Below, piece by piece: positions 11,490-24,261 of a stretch of 64,000 nt of DNA (the first letter of the stretch is position 1; every line of letters starts with the position of its first letter). Under the pieces are notes generated by a model that searched no databases, was not told the origin of the DNA, and worked only from the letters and a program-made list of their open reading frames with translations. The DNA lies in the NCBI GenBank assembly GCA_037954325.1, contig JBBMNZ010000035.1:7532501-7596500 (forward strand), given 5' to 3'. The position numbers and the translations under genes are program-made. This DNA is from Fistularia commersonii (lineage: Eukaryota > Chordata > Actinopteri > Syngnathiformes > Fistulariidae).

Positions 11490-11825
11490 TCCATTTTTCT
11501 AAGTGTCGCCTATGCTGCCCACCCTGCTTCAGGATTGGAGCCAATCCCCGCTGATATTAGAGGCAAGACTCACCCTGGACCAGTTGATAGTCCATCACAG
11601 GGTGACATATTGGGACATACAACCATTTGCTGTCTCACTTACACTTGGCCATTTCGATTGAATTACTGCATGTTCTTCGTCCAGACAGTTGGATGAAGCC
11701 AGGGGACCTGGAGAAAATCCAAACAGGGACGGAGCAGATATGTAAACTCCACACAAAAAGGCCCTCATCGGAATCGCTCCAGCTGTGAAGCGGAAGTGCT
11801 CACAACAGTGCCACTGTTACCCCAC
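11490..11825. repeat. Copy of the dispersed teleost repeat, long form
   Basis: Contains GGATTGGAGCCAATCCCCGC, the CACCCTGGACCAGT word, GTCCATCACAGGG, then TGTAAACTCCACACAAAAAG and a tRNA-like tail ending near CCACTGTTACCCCACC. The order of motifs agrees with the 9.3 and 13.3 kb copies. Confidence 0.65.
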
Positions 11826-11829
11826 CAGT

Positions 11830-13290
11830 CCGCTTTACCGTTATTCAATGACAAGACCTTTACCAGTGGTGATAACACTCCGACATCTAGGCAGCAGTCC
11901 ACTAGTTTCCAGAAAAAAAATTCATGGCCTTGCACTGTACCCAGTATTATGGAAAGCAGGAGGGTAATTGCAGACAAAGTGCTGCCCAGCAGTAACGTGT
12001 TTGACCTAGTGACCTTAAGAATACAAACAGTTCTTAAAGAGTTTATTTATATATACATACATATGAATCTGATGGAGATTAATAATCATTTCAATGCCTC
12101 ATACTTCAAAAGAACTAAAAATGATCCACAGCAATACTGCTTAGAATGGATATGCTTACTCCTCACAAATCTTGTAGACTCCCAAAGTCTGGTAAGTAAG
12201 TAAGGACCCACCAGTCCATAACTGCTGTCCCCAACCTTTATGAAACACTGGAGAGATGTGTAAGTTGTCACAACAATGGCTCGGGCTTGTAGCTTCTCCA
12301 GAGGTATTTTATCAACTTTTGACTACATCAGTGACCTGCATCACTGTTAATGGTAGAGCTTGTCTTTTTTTTCAGGTCCAGATTCTCGAGAAAGTGCATG
12401 AAGGGCTGATTTGCTGGTTCCCCAGAGTTTGTTGTGGCACCTGTCAATATCCCCAAAGTCCTACTCTGTGGTCTTGACAAGTTCCTTCCATATCCAGTTT
12501 TAAGTTTCTGTGACTATTGATGCTGCAGTTCTTCTACCCCTTCAGTCCAACAGCTATGATGAAGGAGAAACTCTGCTGATTGTGTCAAATAAAGACCATA
12601 CCGACGGGGTACACAGTTTAAGTTTGCTGTGGCTGTTTGGCAGGACTCCCTTGCACCTGGTTTCCACTGGGCAGTGATCGGCAGACTGCTCCGGTCTTCG
12701 CTTCCCAAAGTACCCGAGACAAATCACTACAGACCCAATGATATGACTCTGAAGCCAATCATTGTCTCATGTTTTCTGGCATTACACACAGTTGGAACAT
12801 CTTTATGAACATGTTAACATTTCAAAGCCCCCCCATTGCAAGGTTGTCCATGGACACGCTCTGGAGCGGCGAAGTAACCAAACAGAAAGATCAAGTCCTC
12901 CAGCTGTGTCCCAACCAGGACAGTACCCTGGCAGACCATAAAGGTTGTCACACAACCATGCAAACAGAGTCAGAATTATTTTCCCCTCTTCACCACGGCA
13001 TTGACACAATGTGACCCCTTCCTTGGAGGGGAAAACCCGAACTCACCGGCACTTAGACATTGATTTGTGAACAGTACCATCCCCCGATCTGTCCCTTTTA
13101 TCCTGGGTGACTCTGGAGAAGCAAACAATGCCAACACTCTCCTTGAATTTTTTTTGTCTCCGCAAACCAGCACTGCGTGCATGCATGCTCCCCTTCTGCA
13201 TCCAGGTGACATTTTATGTCCACACTACTAATTTTGAGAGAAAGCAATTCGGCACACACATTGCTCAACGTCTGTTGCCATATAGTAGGA
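11830..13290. other. Intergenic stretch without recognised features
   Basis: No gene or repeat family that I can support. Several 60-80 codon ORFs are present on both strands, none with a recognisable motif or splice context. Confidence 0.45.
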
Positions 13291-13299
13291 GCTTAATCC

Positions 13300-13560
13300 G
13301 CTTGATTCATTCATTCATTTTGTACACTGCAGACCCTGAACAAAAGGTCAGGGAAGGGGCAGATGCGAAGCTAAGTCATTGGGCGAGAGACAGGATGTAC
13401 CCTGGAGAGGTCATCAGTCAATCACAAGGCCACATACAGACACACAACAATTCACACACATATCATAGTGGTGGGGTCCTCAATCAACCTGCTGCATGTT
13501 TCTGGACTTTTGTGGTTACTTTGAACCCGCAGACTTCTTACTGCAGGGCAGCAGTGGAAA
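13300..13560. repeat. Diverged copy of the dispersed teleost repeat
   Basis: Words TACCCTGGAGAGGTCATCAG, CACAAGGCCACATACAGACA and GCATGTTTCTGGACTTTTG follow the same order as in the other copies. An overlapping 162-codon ORF is therefore repeat-derived and not a gene. Confidence 0.6.
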
Positions 13561-13976
13561 GCTCTGGTAACCACTTTATCTGTGTAATGGTTTGATAAAC
13601 TTAGTGTGTTCCTCACAAAAATGCTGGAAGATTTATGCAGGGTCTTGTTTGGAAAAAACCTGATGAGGATGTCAAAGGAAGCCACCGATCACTTTCAGCA
13701 ACCTGGATCAGAAAAGGAGTATCTATTGTTTCTGATTTCTTCTATTTCATCTGTCCGTGACTTTGTTTAAAATCTTTTTTTTGGTCTGTTTTTGCACTTT
13801 TTTCATCACCTTTTAAAACACTTCATAAAGCAGGGGCTAGACCAAAGTGCTTTTTTTTTGTCGACAAATTACTAATCTTCTAATTCTAATTAGTGGATAT
13901 ACTGTACATGCATACACAATGCTGAGTTTTTCCAATCCATTTACTTACAGCCATACTGCCTGGTAAGATCATTACA

Positions 13977-14138
13977 TGCACACACACACACACATGCACA
14001 TGCACACACACACACACACACACACAATATATATATATATATATATATATTGTGTGTGTGTATATATATATATATATATGTGTGTGTGTATATATAAATA
14101 TATGTATATGTATAAATATATATATACACACACACACA
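13977..14138 (+). repeat. Compound (CA)n(TA)n(TG)n microsatellite
   Basis: CA units, then about 10 TA units, then TG, TA and TG again, ending in TATATACACA. CA/TG on either side of TA tracts makes the segment partly self-complementary. ORFs on both strands here are artefacts. Confidence 0.97.
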
Positions 14139-14235
14139 CTTATATTTTGCAAGTTTTTTGTTGAGATCTGATCTGATGACCAGGTAATAGATTACAAACA
14201 CGATGTGCACACACACATGCAACATCAAAAGTTAA

Positions 14236-14237
<2 letters not shown>

Positions 14238-14315
<78 letters not shown>
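14238..14315 (+). repeat. (CA)n microsatellite
   Basis: About 39 uninterrupted AC/CA units. Confidence 0.98.
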
Positions 14316-14316
<1 letters not shown>

Positions 14317-14464
14317 CCTGGGCGCAGATATTTTCCTTGTGACTCAATTTGAGAACAAAAAACACTTCTTATCCCCACTGACCCTGGAAGCTGGATAAAT
14401 ACAAACATTGCACATATACAAAGCAAAAGGCCTGTTTAAATTTTGAACTTAAATATAATCATCA

Positions 14465-14590
14465 TAATTCATTCATTATCTATGCTGAGTACCCTGCACT
14501 CAGGGTTACTGGAGTCTAGCTTAGCTGTCATTAGTGAAGAGAGAGGGTTTAACCCGTACTGGTTGCTAGACTATCACAGGGCCAAATGTA
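14465..14590. repeat. Short fragment of the dispersed teleost repeat
   Basis: Degenerate matches to its left part (TTCATTATCTATGCTGAGTA and the GACTATCACAGGGCC word). Confidence 0.4.
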
Positions 14591-14599
14591 GATTTTTAC

Positions 14600-17500
14600 T
14601 CTCCACGCTGGCGACATTGAACTTTTGAACTAGCTATCTATTGTGTTTGCTAACTGATTTATTAAAGATATTTTAATGTTTCTGTCGTTTCTTGAGTCAC
14701 GTTAAGATTTTTAGGTTAAAAATAAATCTTTGCAATGTCGCAAGTTTTGTGTGAATTCAGACTACTTATTAACTTATTAAGTATTTTTTTAGGGTCTAAT
14801 GAAGGATAAATTTCCAAAGGCAGCAGTCACTCATCAGAACACTGACACAGGACTTTTTGAAGACTTTTACCAAATGAGAGCAGGAAAAAGTGCGTGATCA
14901 AATAGCCTATAACTAAAAACATATAAACAAGAACCCACCGGGAATTAGACTTGGAATGGGGAACAAACATGCAAAATAAATCAATAAGCTCACGTTCCGA
15001 CAGACAGAGCGGCTCAAAAGAATTAAAACTCAAGCTGAACTAATGACACAACAATGTGGAGGTTAACCTCATGAGGGTGGATTGATTAGACAGGCACACC
15101 GGGGACGGAGGGGATGACAAGGACTGACAGGAGAACACGATGAGGAGCGGGGAAGAAAACAAAGGCTGGAACCCGACGAGGTGCAGCGGATCAAAATAAC
15201 ACAGGAAGTCATCACAGAGTTGAAAGACTTGAACGTTAGACAGGGAAACACTACAAAGCGAGGGAAATGAGAAACATGCAGCAAAACTAGTGCTCAAGCC
15301 CGAGTCCAAGAATTCAAGTCCAAAAACGTGTCGTTGATTGAGACATTTGGGATAGAGCTTTTTCATAATTAAATATGGCCTTGTGTCTAGATTTTACATC
15401 GAGTAAATTTCTTGACAAAAGGAATGTGCAAAAAAAATGGATAAACTAACAATTGTCCAAAACAAGGGAAGGAAGAGAAGGACAGGTTAGCTGGGGTTAT
15501 TCTTGTTTGCTATGTTTTTTTTTTTTCCAAATAAAAAGGGCAATTTATTTGATGTAAATTATCTTGCATCCCCCTCCATCTGTTGTTCTTGATCGTTTCC
15601 AAAAAGAACAAAACAATGAACGATTCCCCCGCCGTCTCGATATTTTTGATGTTAGACGTAAAAGCTTTGTGCTGTGCTCACCATTCAATGGTGATGCTGT
15701 GGTTTGAATAGTATACCATCTGCCATGTTGTGTTTGTCACTTTATATACAGTTTAAATGATAAGGCTGATCTGAGATCAGTGGCGGGGCTCGTGGGAGCG
15801 GCTCGGCCCGCAGTCCCGACGTAATGCTTGGATTATCAGTACACTTGCTGTTCTGATGTATGTCAGTTTCCTTGCAGCTTTATGAGAAAGGCAAATCAAG
15901 CGCTACACAAACACTAACACAGTGAATGGGTGAAGATGCGCAGAGGTGTGATTGCAGAAAACAAAGTGCTTCAACGCTCTCTGAGTTGAAATTGTGGCAG
16001 AGATTGGGAAAAACACTGAGCTACAAAAAAAGAAAAAAAAATGCAACAGCACAGAGAAAATCTGATGATCTTGAAACTCACAATTCCTGCACAGTGTCCG
16101 TGTACTTAAGTTTCACTTGATAAGAGAAAGACTATATCTAAATTGCCCACTAATGTCTTGGTTTGTCTTATTCCATTATAATATTTGATCTGAGGAATAG
16201 ATTGATGGAAATGCAATGTCTTCTTTAATCCCATTAAATTTAGATATGTGGCAAAATAAGTGGCAAAATTCACATTGTGTGGGATTTTGACTTCAGCAAA
16301 TAGTTAATTTCCTCAGGCTGAAGTGTGGTTTCGTTTGAGTGTAAAAAAATACAATGTTAATAATCCCTTCTCGGTTTGAATGTCAAGTGACCATTGCCAT
16401 ACTCAACATTTAAACAATGTTGTGATGTTTTCCTTACCTGAAACAGGTGCTGTGATGCATTAACACAGGCTCCGCCTGTAATTCTGATGCCTTGTGTTTG
16501 GACATATTGACGCTTTCAGCTTAGGGACGACCTTGCCTTCATGTCACTGTTCTCACAATGATACATTTTCATCTGTTCGTGTGCACATTGAAATAACACC
16601 TGGGGAGAGACACACATGCAGAAATTTAAATCAAAGAAATATAGAAAAAAGGTCCAAAATAACATTAAATCAGGACTTTGACCTCAACCCTATGCTCTTC
16701 AATATATGTGCTTAATTTGGACTGACTGGCTGGCTATTTGGTTCTCTTGTCCCAATAAAGTTGTTTGCATAATTCTAAATCGTACATATTCGCATAGTAG
16801 TGTAGAAAATATCCATTGTGCTTCTTTTTTTAATGCTGATGTTAGTTTTAGGCACTCCTCCACTGCAACACGACAGTCTTTGACCGTGACAGGGGCACGT
16901 TTTCACCCAAAAAATGACATTTCTTAATAGTAACTGCACAACGCCAGATAATAAACATAAATACGCTAAAGAGAAATCAACAATCCAGTGTCAAAGCAGT
17001 GCTCAAAAATGTCCTGTCCATACTTCCATCCATTATTTTTCGTTGACTGTTATTCCAAAAGCTCAACATAAGTGGACATTGTGTTGTATCGCTGTGGATG
17101 TTTTGGATCTCAGTCCATTCCAGTGAACAGCCGGATTAATGGTGTTTTCCAAACCAAAAGTAAAATAAAGCAAACGGGTACTTGCACACATGATTGAGCT
17201 TAACAGACGTAATATACTTCTTTATTAACAACGAACCAAACTGATTGAAATCTAAGAAATGTGTTTGTTTGTGCTCCTGAAAAAAAAAAACATCACCTCA
17301 TTCCCTCCTTAATGTCTTCGTTCATTTCTGTTTTCCGATCATTTAGCTCAGCTAATGTTGCTGCAATACCACATGCAATGCAGCTATTGGGGGATTATAC
17401 ACAGATATATGGCCCATCTTGTCTAGATTTATGGCATTACATCCTCAGACTTTGATACTTTGATAAAGGTGGCGTTTTCATTATCCTTTGACAGCTTATT

Positions 17501-18160
17501 GACATGAAGGAGTCTGACTGCAAATATTTATAGAAGTTGTTTTTTGGGAGAATATTCTTGCACAACCGGAAGACAGCAAAACTTAATTTACTTAAAGATA
17601 TGACTGTTTCTGCTATTCGACTGAAGCTACAGGCTGAGCTATATCAGCATTTGAGTGGCACTATATGTCCATTTGCAACATGCAGAATATAATTGTGGTA
17701 AAGATTTTTATTTGTAGCTCTCATTTACATCCAAATGTGTGCGTGTGCATGTTTGTGTATCCAGTCGTCCCACATACCACTGTGATATGCAACGCAAACC
17801 ATGTCCTGCAGTACCCAATTTTTCCAGCAGAGAGAACTGTGCGCCCATAAATGTACTCAGGCCAGATCCCCCACTCATGTCCTCTCTGGGATTTTCAGTT
17901 AAGACATTAATTACATACTTATTGGAATGATAAAAAAACAAATTTTGTTGTGCTAAGTTTTAAAAGGCTAGATACAGAACATAGAACAACCTTTAGGTAA
18001 AGGTGTGACTAAATGTGTCTGTTTGTGTGTGTACACTTGTTTGTAACTCACATTCATAGCTCATATTTGCATTGGGTGACCTGTGACACTTCTTGATGGT
18101 GTCATGCTGTGGACATTGTTGCCATGGGGATTCCAGTGGAAACTTAGTAACCTGAGCTGT
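14600..18160. other. Intergenic stretch upstream of scoc without recognised features
   Basis: 3.5 kb of unique-looking AT-rich DNA with short poly-T and poly-A runs. No gene, tRNA or family repeat is supportable. It ends at the 5' region of scoc. Confidence 0.45.
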
Positions 18161-18370
18161 CAGTCAGGTAGGGCAGGTAACTGTGTCGACGTTGAATAAT
18201 CTAGTTGGTGGGTGTGTGCGGAGGGAGGGCCTAGAGGAGAGAGTAGGGATTGAAAAAAAAAAAAGCTCCTCAAAGAGAGACACAGGAGATCGCAGACACT
18301 TGTGATCACACCTGTCAGGTGAAAACAGAAAAAAGACGGTGAGCTGGAGAAAGAGGAGGGAAAACAATCC
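18160..18370 (+). promoter_or_regulatory. scoc: 5' region of the long scoc form
   Basis: Purine-rich leader directly before the ATG at 18371, whose context (CAATCCATGG) is adequate for initiation. No TATA box is evident and the start of transcription cannot be placed from the sequence. Confidence 0.35.
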
Positions 18371-19693
18371 ATGGAGGCCGAGTTGGATGAGGATGACGGG
18401 ACGTTCACTAACATCTCCCTGGCAGATGACACAGGTAAAACCTCAATGGACACACTGGACTATGGACTACGTTTGTTTATAGGAACACAAAGTGAGTCAT
18501 GTGATCTGTACGTTTGTTTCTTCTTGAAAGAGCAATTTAAATTAGATGTGAACACAGTTTGGGGTTTATTCCCATTTTCAGTGCCGGACTTACGATTTTC
18601 ATCGAGTCACTAGTTGAGGTTTGTTAACAGGAAGTAAAAAATAGAGCAAGTGACAATAAGTGAGCAAAAGGGCATGTGGACTGACAGCTTGTAAAACCAG
18701 AGCGGTTATCTGTGATGCGCGGTGAAAGGACACAAAGCTGGGTTTAATCTTATTTAGAATATCGGCTTCTGGACCTGAATGTCTTCAATTAGTCCTCTCA
18801 GTGAACGTTGCGTGTCATATCCTTTATTTGCACGTTTACGAGTGTCATCCTGCCACTACAGACAACACATCAAGTCACGTCACTGCTTGGCTCACATTGA
18901 CACAGGGGATATGTCTTGCTATCCACACCACAAAGGATCCACAGATTAATCAAATATTTTGGTAAATTGTGGCACAAGAACAGCTTAACAACGTATACTG
19001 AGGGGGACATTTTACATTATTTATTAAATTATACCCCAAAAGATCGTTATTTAAACAAAAAATAGTGTAATAGAAATATCTCTTCCTCAATAACTGAAAT
19101 TTTGGAATCCTCTTTAGATTTAATCATTAAGTGCATTTGTTTATATATTAGTTTATGTATTAGCACATGAACACAAGTATAAATACGTCAGGTGTACAAA
19201 TACAGGACAAATACAGAATACAGAAAATTAGAATATTGTGATAAAGTTCTTTATCTTCTGTAATGCAATTAAAAAACAAACATTACTTTTTCATGATATT
19301 CTAATATTTTGAGATAGGATTTTTGAGTTTTCTTAAGATGTAAGCCATAATCAGCAATATTAAAATAATGAAAGGCTTGCATTATTTCAGTTCATTTGTA
19401 ATGAATCCGGAATGTATGACATTTTTATTTTTGTAATTGCATTACAGACGATAAAGAACTCTATCACAACATTCTAATTTTCTGAGACAGTCCTGTACAT
19501 ATACATACAAATTATAGCACAGCATCTGTAAAAGGTTTTCCGTGAAATTTACCTCACACATAATAGTTACTATTTATGATGTAAGACATTGCATGGAAAA
19601 TATACATAGACTTTTTATACTTGTGGCAATGAAAATATTGCACCCTAAAGACCCCCTTAATTATAATACGTGATTATAGTATTTCTCTCTCTC

Positions 19694-19746
<53 letters not shown>

Positions 19747-22710
19747 GTGTATGTTTGAGGGCAATGATTGCGCCCCCTGTTGGCCGATATGGTGATGTAC
19801 ATGCAATGAGGTCGTGATGACGAGGTAGGTGGGAACAGTATTTTCTTCTTCATCATCACCCTCATCACCAGAGCCACTGTGTTTATCCACAGCGAAACTC
19901 TCCGCTTGTTGGAGAAAATATTTTCTTAGTTTTGGTGAGTTTGAGCAAAGATCGACGTTTATGTACTTATTCTTCATGACGTTCAGAGCTCGAGAATCTC
20001 GGTCCAGACACCGCTGACAGGTCCAAATGAAGCTAGAGGCGCTAATGGCATCAGTTAGCATGTAGTGTTAGCATCCCGGGCTGGTTGACGATCCATTAAA
20101 TATTCGAAATGTCAGTTTATGGGACATTAACGTCAAAAGGGAGACTCTGCGTGTGCTTTACGGGGCTACTTACCTCGGTTTAGTTCAATATTCAACGTTA
20201 TGTCGCTGTCCTTTAGGCGTAGTTCGTCGGGCGCTAGTATGCTAATAAGACTAACACATATACACGTCCATTATCGGACACGTCCCCGCTGCCAACGGAT
20301 ATAAAAGACATGAATCCACGGCGTCATCTCGATTATATTCATTTTTTCTCGACATTTAGTAACCACTCGGGTACATTCATGAGTCTCAGTGTCTTGGCTG
20401 CTCAGTACTTTACGCCCTCTAGCCCCTGCCTCGTCTTGGGAAGCTAACGATAGGACGTGCCATTTGTTGTTTTCCTGTCGCTCCCATTAACCCCGGGTGT
20501 TTGCAAACCTGCCCACATCACAGTTAATAAGCACATGATGCAGTCTATACGGTGCTTAAAAGCGCCGAATCAGTAGCGATGATGTATTATGGCGTCAACC
20601 CCCGCCCCTTCCGATAGCTGGTAACCAGACAGATGTGATAAAAGTTTACGCACACATATTGATTAGCCCGTGACGTGCTAGCAGCAGCCAGGGCGCGGTG
20701 TTTGCACCAGCGAGGTCTGCGTGGATTCACCAGCTATCAAAACGTTTCAAAAAATGAAACATGAGAGGGGGTTTGGGATCTCAGGGACTCGTCATCACTC
20801 AATACATAACCAGATTGTTGTTGTTGTTGGAGCTGATGTTGATACTTCACTCCGATCACACGTGTGAGGTTATTAGGGGAATAGGATCCTCATGTCAGTC
20901 TGTGCTATGTTCTATGTTGATGTCTTTACAGAGGACGGCGGATCTGCAGCCCTGTATACTAAACAGGAGAACGAGCTCTACATCATGAACTGCGATATAG
21001 ATGGTATGTATGCCCCTATTTGTCTTGACAATTGAAAGAGAAGATTTGTGTGCAGGGGTAAAAGACGAGGTCATCACTGTGTGTCTTGCCAGGGGACATG
21101 GAGAACCCGGTGGAGATGGAGGAGAAGACCAGGCTAATCAATCAGGTGTTGGAGCTTCAGCACACGCTGGAAGGTAACACAGAAGCAACATGCACATTCA
21201 TGTATTTGTCATTCGATGTAAGTGAATTCAGATGAGCCTTAAAACAGATGTCCTCATCAGAATAAACTTCAACACAGGTCCGCGCTGCTGTATCTTCCTA
21301 TTGTGGAATTATTTTACATCTAAAAATGACCTGTGTAATATTTTTTAGACTTCTCCATGGCGAGTACATAATCCTTTTCAAAGTCACAGGGGATTGGCAT
21401 GAGTAAATGGGCTGTTATCCAACACTAAATTTATGATGGGGTCTCCCCAGGAGTTTAGCCATCTCATCCAGAGAGCAGTAGAGAGGCAGGTCTTTTCATG
21501 TAGCTGAGGGAGTCCTAGTAGCCATGATGTGATGTCATAAACACACTTGAGATACACCATAATAATACTTAATGTATAATCATATGTTCCAAATATTTTA
21601 CTACTCGTTACCTTTAGAGGCAGCAAACAATACCTGGAAGTAATATATGTATCAGTCCTCAAGTTTTTTTTTCCTTAGGGTTAATGCTGAGAAAAAACAA
21701 TTTATTTGACAGATAGACCAACCCCTTTTTTTTAATGAGAAAAAAATATGCACAATCTGGTATTTTAATCAAGGATATACATTTGAAAGTTGAAAATTAA
21801 GTAAATATTAAACAAACTCATGACAGTGAGGTTTGAGATAGACAGACGTCATGATTGTCCTTAACAAATCAGTCAAGGCTTTAGACAGGTATTGAAACAA
21901 CTGGATGAAAGTTTCGAGGCATTTTTAAGTTGACCTTCATTAGTCAAACAACGTCCAGCAATCAGAATGCCAATGTATCAGAAGTAAGCCCTGGTCCTGT
22001 TAACAGCTGCATCTGAGACGCTTACATGCAAGCAGTCTCCAAAATGCATGCTTTAAAAAAGTCACGAAAGTTAACCTACAAACCCACATATATTTGTATG
22101 CAGAAGTTTTTAAAAATCTTATTTGGGTTTAGTTTTAAATATGCGCATGCCTCAAATGTTCTACATTTGTTTACGCAAAAGAGAAGTTTAAATATAGCAG
22201 TCTGGAAAGAACAAGATAAACATTTAAGAATTTGGAAGACTCATGGAAATTAGAGTCAGGAATATGTATATAGTTTTTTTTATTTTTGCTCTGTTATTAA
22301 GGACACGGTTAAGAATTGGCTGGTCGATCTCAATTTGTGGAGTGGTTGTTTAAAACCACTGACATAACTTGTCTCAAATATTTGGTTCATTTTTGGAAGG
22401 ATATTTTTTTTTCAATTTTGACCAAATAACTGGTTGTTAAAATTTTGTGGAGAAATCATGGAAATATACTGACAGAATTTTTCCCAAATGAGAAGCAGAA
22501 ATTGTGATTCTTGGAGCCTGCAGTGAAATCTGTCTGGGCTGCCTGTCGTCTCTTGTTTGTGCTCCAGACCTGTCTGCGCGGGTGGATGCAGTCAAGGAAG
22601 AGAACCTGAAATTAAAGTCAGAGAACCAGGTCCTGGGTCAGTACATTGAGAACCTCATGTCTGCCTCCAGCGTCTTTCAGACCACCGACACCAAAAGCAA
22701 ACGGAAGTGA
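18371..22710 (+). CDS. scoc: Short coiled-coil protein SCOC (UNC-69 homologue), 4 coding exons
   Basis: Coding exons are 18371-18434, 20932-21003, 21093-21173 and 22568-22710. All introns are GT-AG and every junction is phase 1, giving 119 residues. The last two exons read EEKTRLINQVLELQHTLE and DLSARVDAVKEENLKL, then NQVLGQYIENLMSASS and end in TKSKRK; this coiled coil is nearly invariant in vertebrate SCOC. The family protein sits at the trans-Golgi, binds ARL1 and FEZ1, and regulates autophagy and axonal transport. The first exon (MEAELDEDDGTFTNISLADD) is acidic and gives a long N-terminus. A second in-frame ATG at 20985 (MNCDID) matches, as I recall it, the start of the short vertebrate form and would give 80 residues. 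The gene is tail-to-tail with clgn. Identity is secure; which start dominates is not. Confidence 0.93.
19203..19495. mobile_element. Palindromic MITE-like element, copy 1 (in scoc intron 1)
   Basis: The right end TCTGAGACAGTCCTG is the reverse complement of the left end of the 59 kb copy. The arms (AATATTGTGATAAAGTTC against the reverse complement of GAACTCTATCACAACATT) pair over roughly the outer 60 bases. The left tip here is disturbed (ACAGGACAAATACAGAATAC). The family is a common vertebrate interspersed sequence whose class I cannot name with certainty. It has no coding capacity. Confidence 0.75.
19699..19744 (+). repeat. (CA)n microsatellite
   Basis: 23 CA units preceded by a short CT run, inside scoc intron 1. 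Confidence 0.97.
19829..20061 (-). CDS. Hypothetical acidic ORF antisense to scoc intron 1
   Basis: Minus-strand frame beginning at the ATG at 20061. It has a Cys-X2-Cys pair (WTCQRCLD), a basic-hydrophobic stretch (KLRKYFLQQAES) and an acidic patch (SGSGDEGDDEEEN), and then runs into the CA repeat. A consensus donor (GAG followed by GTAAGTAG) on the same strand at 20166-20174 could belong to a first exon further up. I do not recognise the protein. The segment may be coding, part of a non-coding antisense RNA, or chance. Confidence 0.2.
20075..20760. promoter_or_regulatory. scoc: CpG-containing region inside scoc intron 1, possible alternative promoter
   Basis: CpG dinucleotides are frequent (for example TTCGTCGGGCGC near 20225 and GGCGCGGTG at 20692) compared with the flanking introns, and GCTA/TAGC-rich words cluster here. 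Its position just before the exon holding the second in-frame ATG (20985) suits a promoter for the short SCOC form, and a minus-strand splice donor at 20166-20174 suggests transcription both ways. No core motif is decisive. Confidence 0.35.
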
Positions 22711-23008
22711 GGTTGACTTGGGAGAAACCTGAAGTCGCGGGCCGTTTATAGGGGCAGGAAACACCGGAGATGTGGAGGGGGTGGTTTCCGCAGCAAACCT
22801 GGATCTTTTAAGCTGGTTTATTCTAGTCAAGGTTAAAAGTTTATACTGACTTGTCACCTGTCCTTATGTGTCAAAAGTAGCTGGTTCATTTCCTTCAATG
22901 TTTGTGGCCCCCAGGTCAGTTCAGTAGCAGCTTCCTCTCTACATGACAGACAAGAATTCCCCTCACTCTCAAGAGTCAACATGATACCACAACCCCTGTG
23001 TACAAAGC

Positions 23009-23014
23009 AATAAA
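23009..23014 (+). terminator. scoc: scoc proximal polyadenylation signal
   Basis: AATAAA about 300 nt after the stop codon, with a T/G-rich stretch about 20 nt downstream. Confidence 0.5.
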
Positions 23015-24255
23015 GGGCCATTTGTGCCCACATTGTCTTTGTATATGTCTGTAAATGTCTATGCTCTGTAACACTGACTTGGCTTTTGGTTTGCGTTATA
23101 ATTCAGTTCGTCCGTGCCCCCCTCACTTCCCCAACCCTCTGTTTCTGTCTCTTCTATCGGCTCCTAAGTGGGATCAAGACCAACCCTAATATATGATACA
23201 AATACCGTTTGACTAAAAACCTCATTTTCAACTCTAGTTTATTTATTTTATTTTTTGTAAAGTATTTTGTACGTCAACTGCGAGTCGTCAGTCATGTCAA
23301 TAAGTACAATGACTATCCTCTTGAAAGTTGGCAAACAGAACAGTGTTACTGTAAACAAAATTGTATTAGGATGGCATGAGTTTCCTTTTCATCAGCTTTG
23401 CATATCTAATTCATATTAAATCAGTAATAACTGAATTGACCGCCGTATGAAGCTTTTAAGAGTCTTTTAACAATATGAGATGCAGAGGTACCATTGAGAG
23501 CTCAGCAACAATAAGAGACACAGAAAGCAGGGGTTAACTTCATGAGAGTCTTAAGATAATCAGTGGCAATAACATCTTCTGAACAATTTTCTCTGATTTG
23601 AAAAAGCATCCATGACCTGTAAGCCAAAGCACCACAATTAGAGATAGTTACCGAGGCAACGGTCTAGTTCATCGACGTAGCTTTGCTTGACCACTGATTC
23701 AAACAGCTGTGCTGAAGAAACACTTGCCAGTAAGGGAGTGGTCAGAACAGGCTAACTGATGTGACAGAGAAATTGTGAGATGAAAACATGTGGAAGCAAA
23801 AGCAGTTAAGAGGCCTTGAGTGATATTGATTAGGCCCATGTTGCCTGATGGAGGAGGGTTATGACCATAAGACTGCTGATGGCTGCATACATCAGAGTGG
23901 AGGGTGTTTCCTCTAAGACTGACACTGTTAAGACGGACTGAAGATAGACAAGTGAAAGGATGACACTTGAAATTTAGTTTTGAACTGAAATATCAATTAA
24001 TAATTACTAATGAAAAACAAAAGCATTGAGTAACCTTGGTGCTGTGTGAAAAGGGATGAAATGATAATTTTACTGGAGGCTCTAAGCTCTGTACATACGC
24101 TGTAATCTATTGAATTTATTTTGATATGTTTAAGTTGTACACAAGCATTTCATTTTTTTCTGTCTGGCATGCTAAATATGCCCCCCTACACACTTCCTGG
24201 ACTCATCTTGTGTGTGTGTGTGTGTAGAACCCTGCACCTTTTAAAATTTTGTTTT

Positions 24256-24261
24256 AATAAA
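24256..24261 (+). terminator. scoc: scoc distal polyadenylation signal
   Basis: AATAAA about 1.55 kb after the stop codon. It would give a long 3' UTR ending about 1.3 kb from the clgn stop on the opposite strand. Confidence 0.4.

Noticed and set aside
13107..13595. 162-codon plus-strand ORF
   Set aside because: More than half overlaps a copy of the dispersed repeat; no motif, no splice context.
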